Assembly (NCBI RefSeq): GCF_001247745.1
Contig: NZ_LAIR01000002.1
Coordinates: 558,001-622,000 of the forward strand
Direction of reading: 5' to 3'
Length of the DNA stretch: 64,000 nucleotides
Origin: Luteipulveratus halotolerans
Lineage (GTDB): Bacteria; Actinomycetota; Actinomycetes; Actinomycetales; Dermatophilaceae
Position 1 is the first letter of the stretch. Each line of letters starts with the position of its first letter. The position numbers were made by a program, and so were the translations under genes. Shown piece after piece: positions 63,563-64,000 of the stretch. Below the pieces are notes generated by a model. That model was not told the DNA's origin. It saw nothing but the letters and a program-made list of their open reading frames with translations, and ran no database searches.

Positions 63563-64000
63563 GTGGCGCTCATGGGACCCATCGACTCGATGTTCCTGCT
63601 CGTGGAGTCGCGCGAGCATCCGATGCACATCGGTGGCCTCCAGCTGTTCACCCCGCCCGAGGGCGCCGGCCCCGACTGGGTGCGCGAGGAGATGGTCGGA
63701 GCGCTGCGTCCTGAGCCGTCGCAGATCAACTCGCGGTTCCGGATGCGTCCGGCGCTCCCGATCAACACGGTCGGCAGTGTGTTCTGGCGCGAGGACAACG
63801 ACATCGACCTCGACCACCACGTACGCCGGTCGGCCGTCCCCGGGCCCGGTCGCCTGCGTGAGCTGTTCGAGCTGACCTCGCGCTGGCAGGGCTCGCTGCT
63901 CGACCGCTACCGCCCGCTGTGGGAGGCGCACGTCGTCGAGGGCCTGGAGGACGGGCGCATCGCGGTCTTCAGCAAGGTGCACCACGCGCTGGTCGACGGG
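63563..64000 (+). CDS. Wax ester synthase/DGAT-type acyltransferase (partial, cut by window end)
   Basis: The first 146 codons of a WS/DGAT protein that makes wax esters or triacylglycerol from acyl-CoA. MGPIDSMFLLVESREHPMHI, LDHHVRRSAVPGPGRLRELF and the catalytic H-H-x-x-x-D-G motif (HHALVDG, 140-146) right at the window edge are present. GTG 63563 follows GGGAGG; an earlier GTG at 63554 is possible. The rest lies beyond the window. Confidence 0.9.
   Translation, partial: MALMGPIDSMFLLVESREHPMHIGGLQLFTPPEGAGPDWVREEMVGALRPEPSQINSRFRMRPALPINTVGSVFWREDNDIDLDHHVRRSAVPGPGRLRELFELTSRWQGSLLDRYRPLWEAHVVEGLEDGRIAVFSKVHHALVDG

Overview
The window comes from a high-GC Gram-positive actinobacterium. 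GTG starts are frequent, stop/start overlaps (ATGA, TGATG) are common, several genes look leaderless, S14 and L36 are the zinc-binding types, and the ribosomal-protein order is actinobacterial. The style suggests Micrococcales, but I cannot name a genus from sequence alone. There is no rRNA, tRNA, CRISPR array, transposase or integrase. The + strand opens with fusA and tuf (the end of the str operon) and a strong terminator. The S10-spc-alpha ribosomal gene block resumes only at 43.07 kb, so about 39.5 kb of unrelated genes sit between the two translation clusters.

3.6-7.0 kb: a NarL-type two-component pair, a small membrane protein and a lipoprotein. 7.0-30.1 kb: a large aerobic (late cobalt insertion) cobalamin region. 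It encodes SUMT (CysG-like), CobI-CobJ fusion, a short CobG, CobM, CobF, CobK, CobL (CbiE-CbiT fusion), CobH, a CobB-CobC fusion, CobN plus a ChlI-ChlD-type chelatase partner, CobO, CobQ, CobD, CobT and the CbtAB cobalt transporter. Together they run from uroporphyrinogen III to the adenosylcobinamide phosphate level and include DMB activation. CobU/CobP and CobS/CobV were not seen. Cobalamin riboswitches precede cobN, the ChlID-cobO-cobBC-cobA run and cbtB. A LysE exporter, a Pr6Pr-type membrane protein and a degenerate histidine-phosphatase-like gene are interspersed.

30.1-42.8 kb: an HTH regulator with an MFS exporter behind a perfect palindrome; a DUF222/HNH endonuclease behind an SOS-box-like site; an aminotransferase; a VOC protein; a small membrane protein; a secreted endonuclease I behind PHO-box-like repeats; the PEP synthase regulator and PEP synthase; and a CynX-like MFS gene divergent from a FadR-type regulator.

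43.1-60.3 kb: rpsJ to rplO, secY-adk-map, infA-rpmJ-rpsM-rpsK-rpsD-rpoA-rplQ. The most striking feature is that L4 (rplD) and L17 (rplQ) end in nearly the same extra 65-residue domain, about 88% identical in both protein and DNA. Several intergenic gaps carry long hairpins built on the same CGTACG-type stem. 60.3-64 kb: an MFS gene inserted between rplQ and truA, an HSL-type hydrolase, and the start of a wax ester synthase/DGAT-type acyltransferase cut by the window end.
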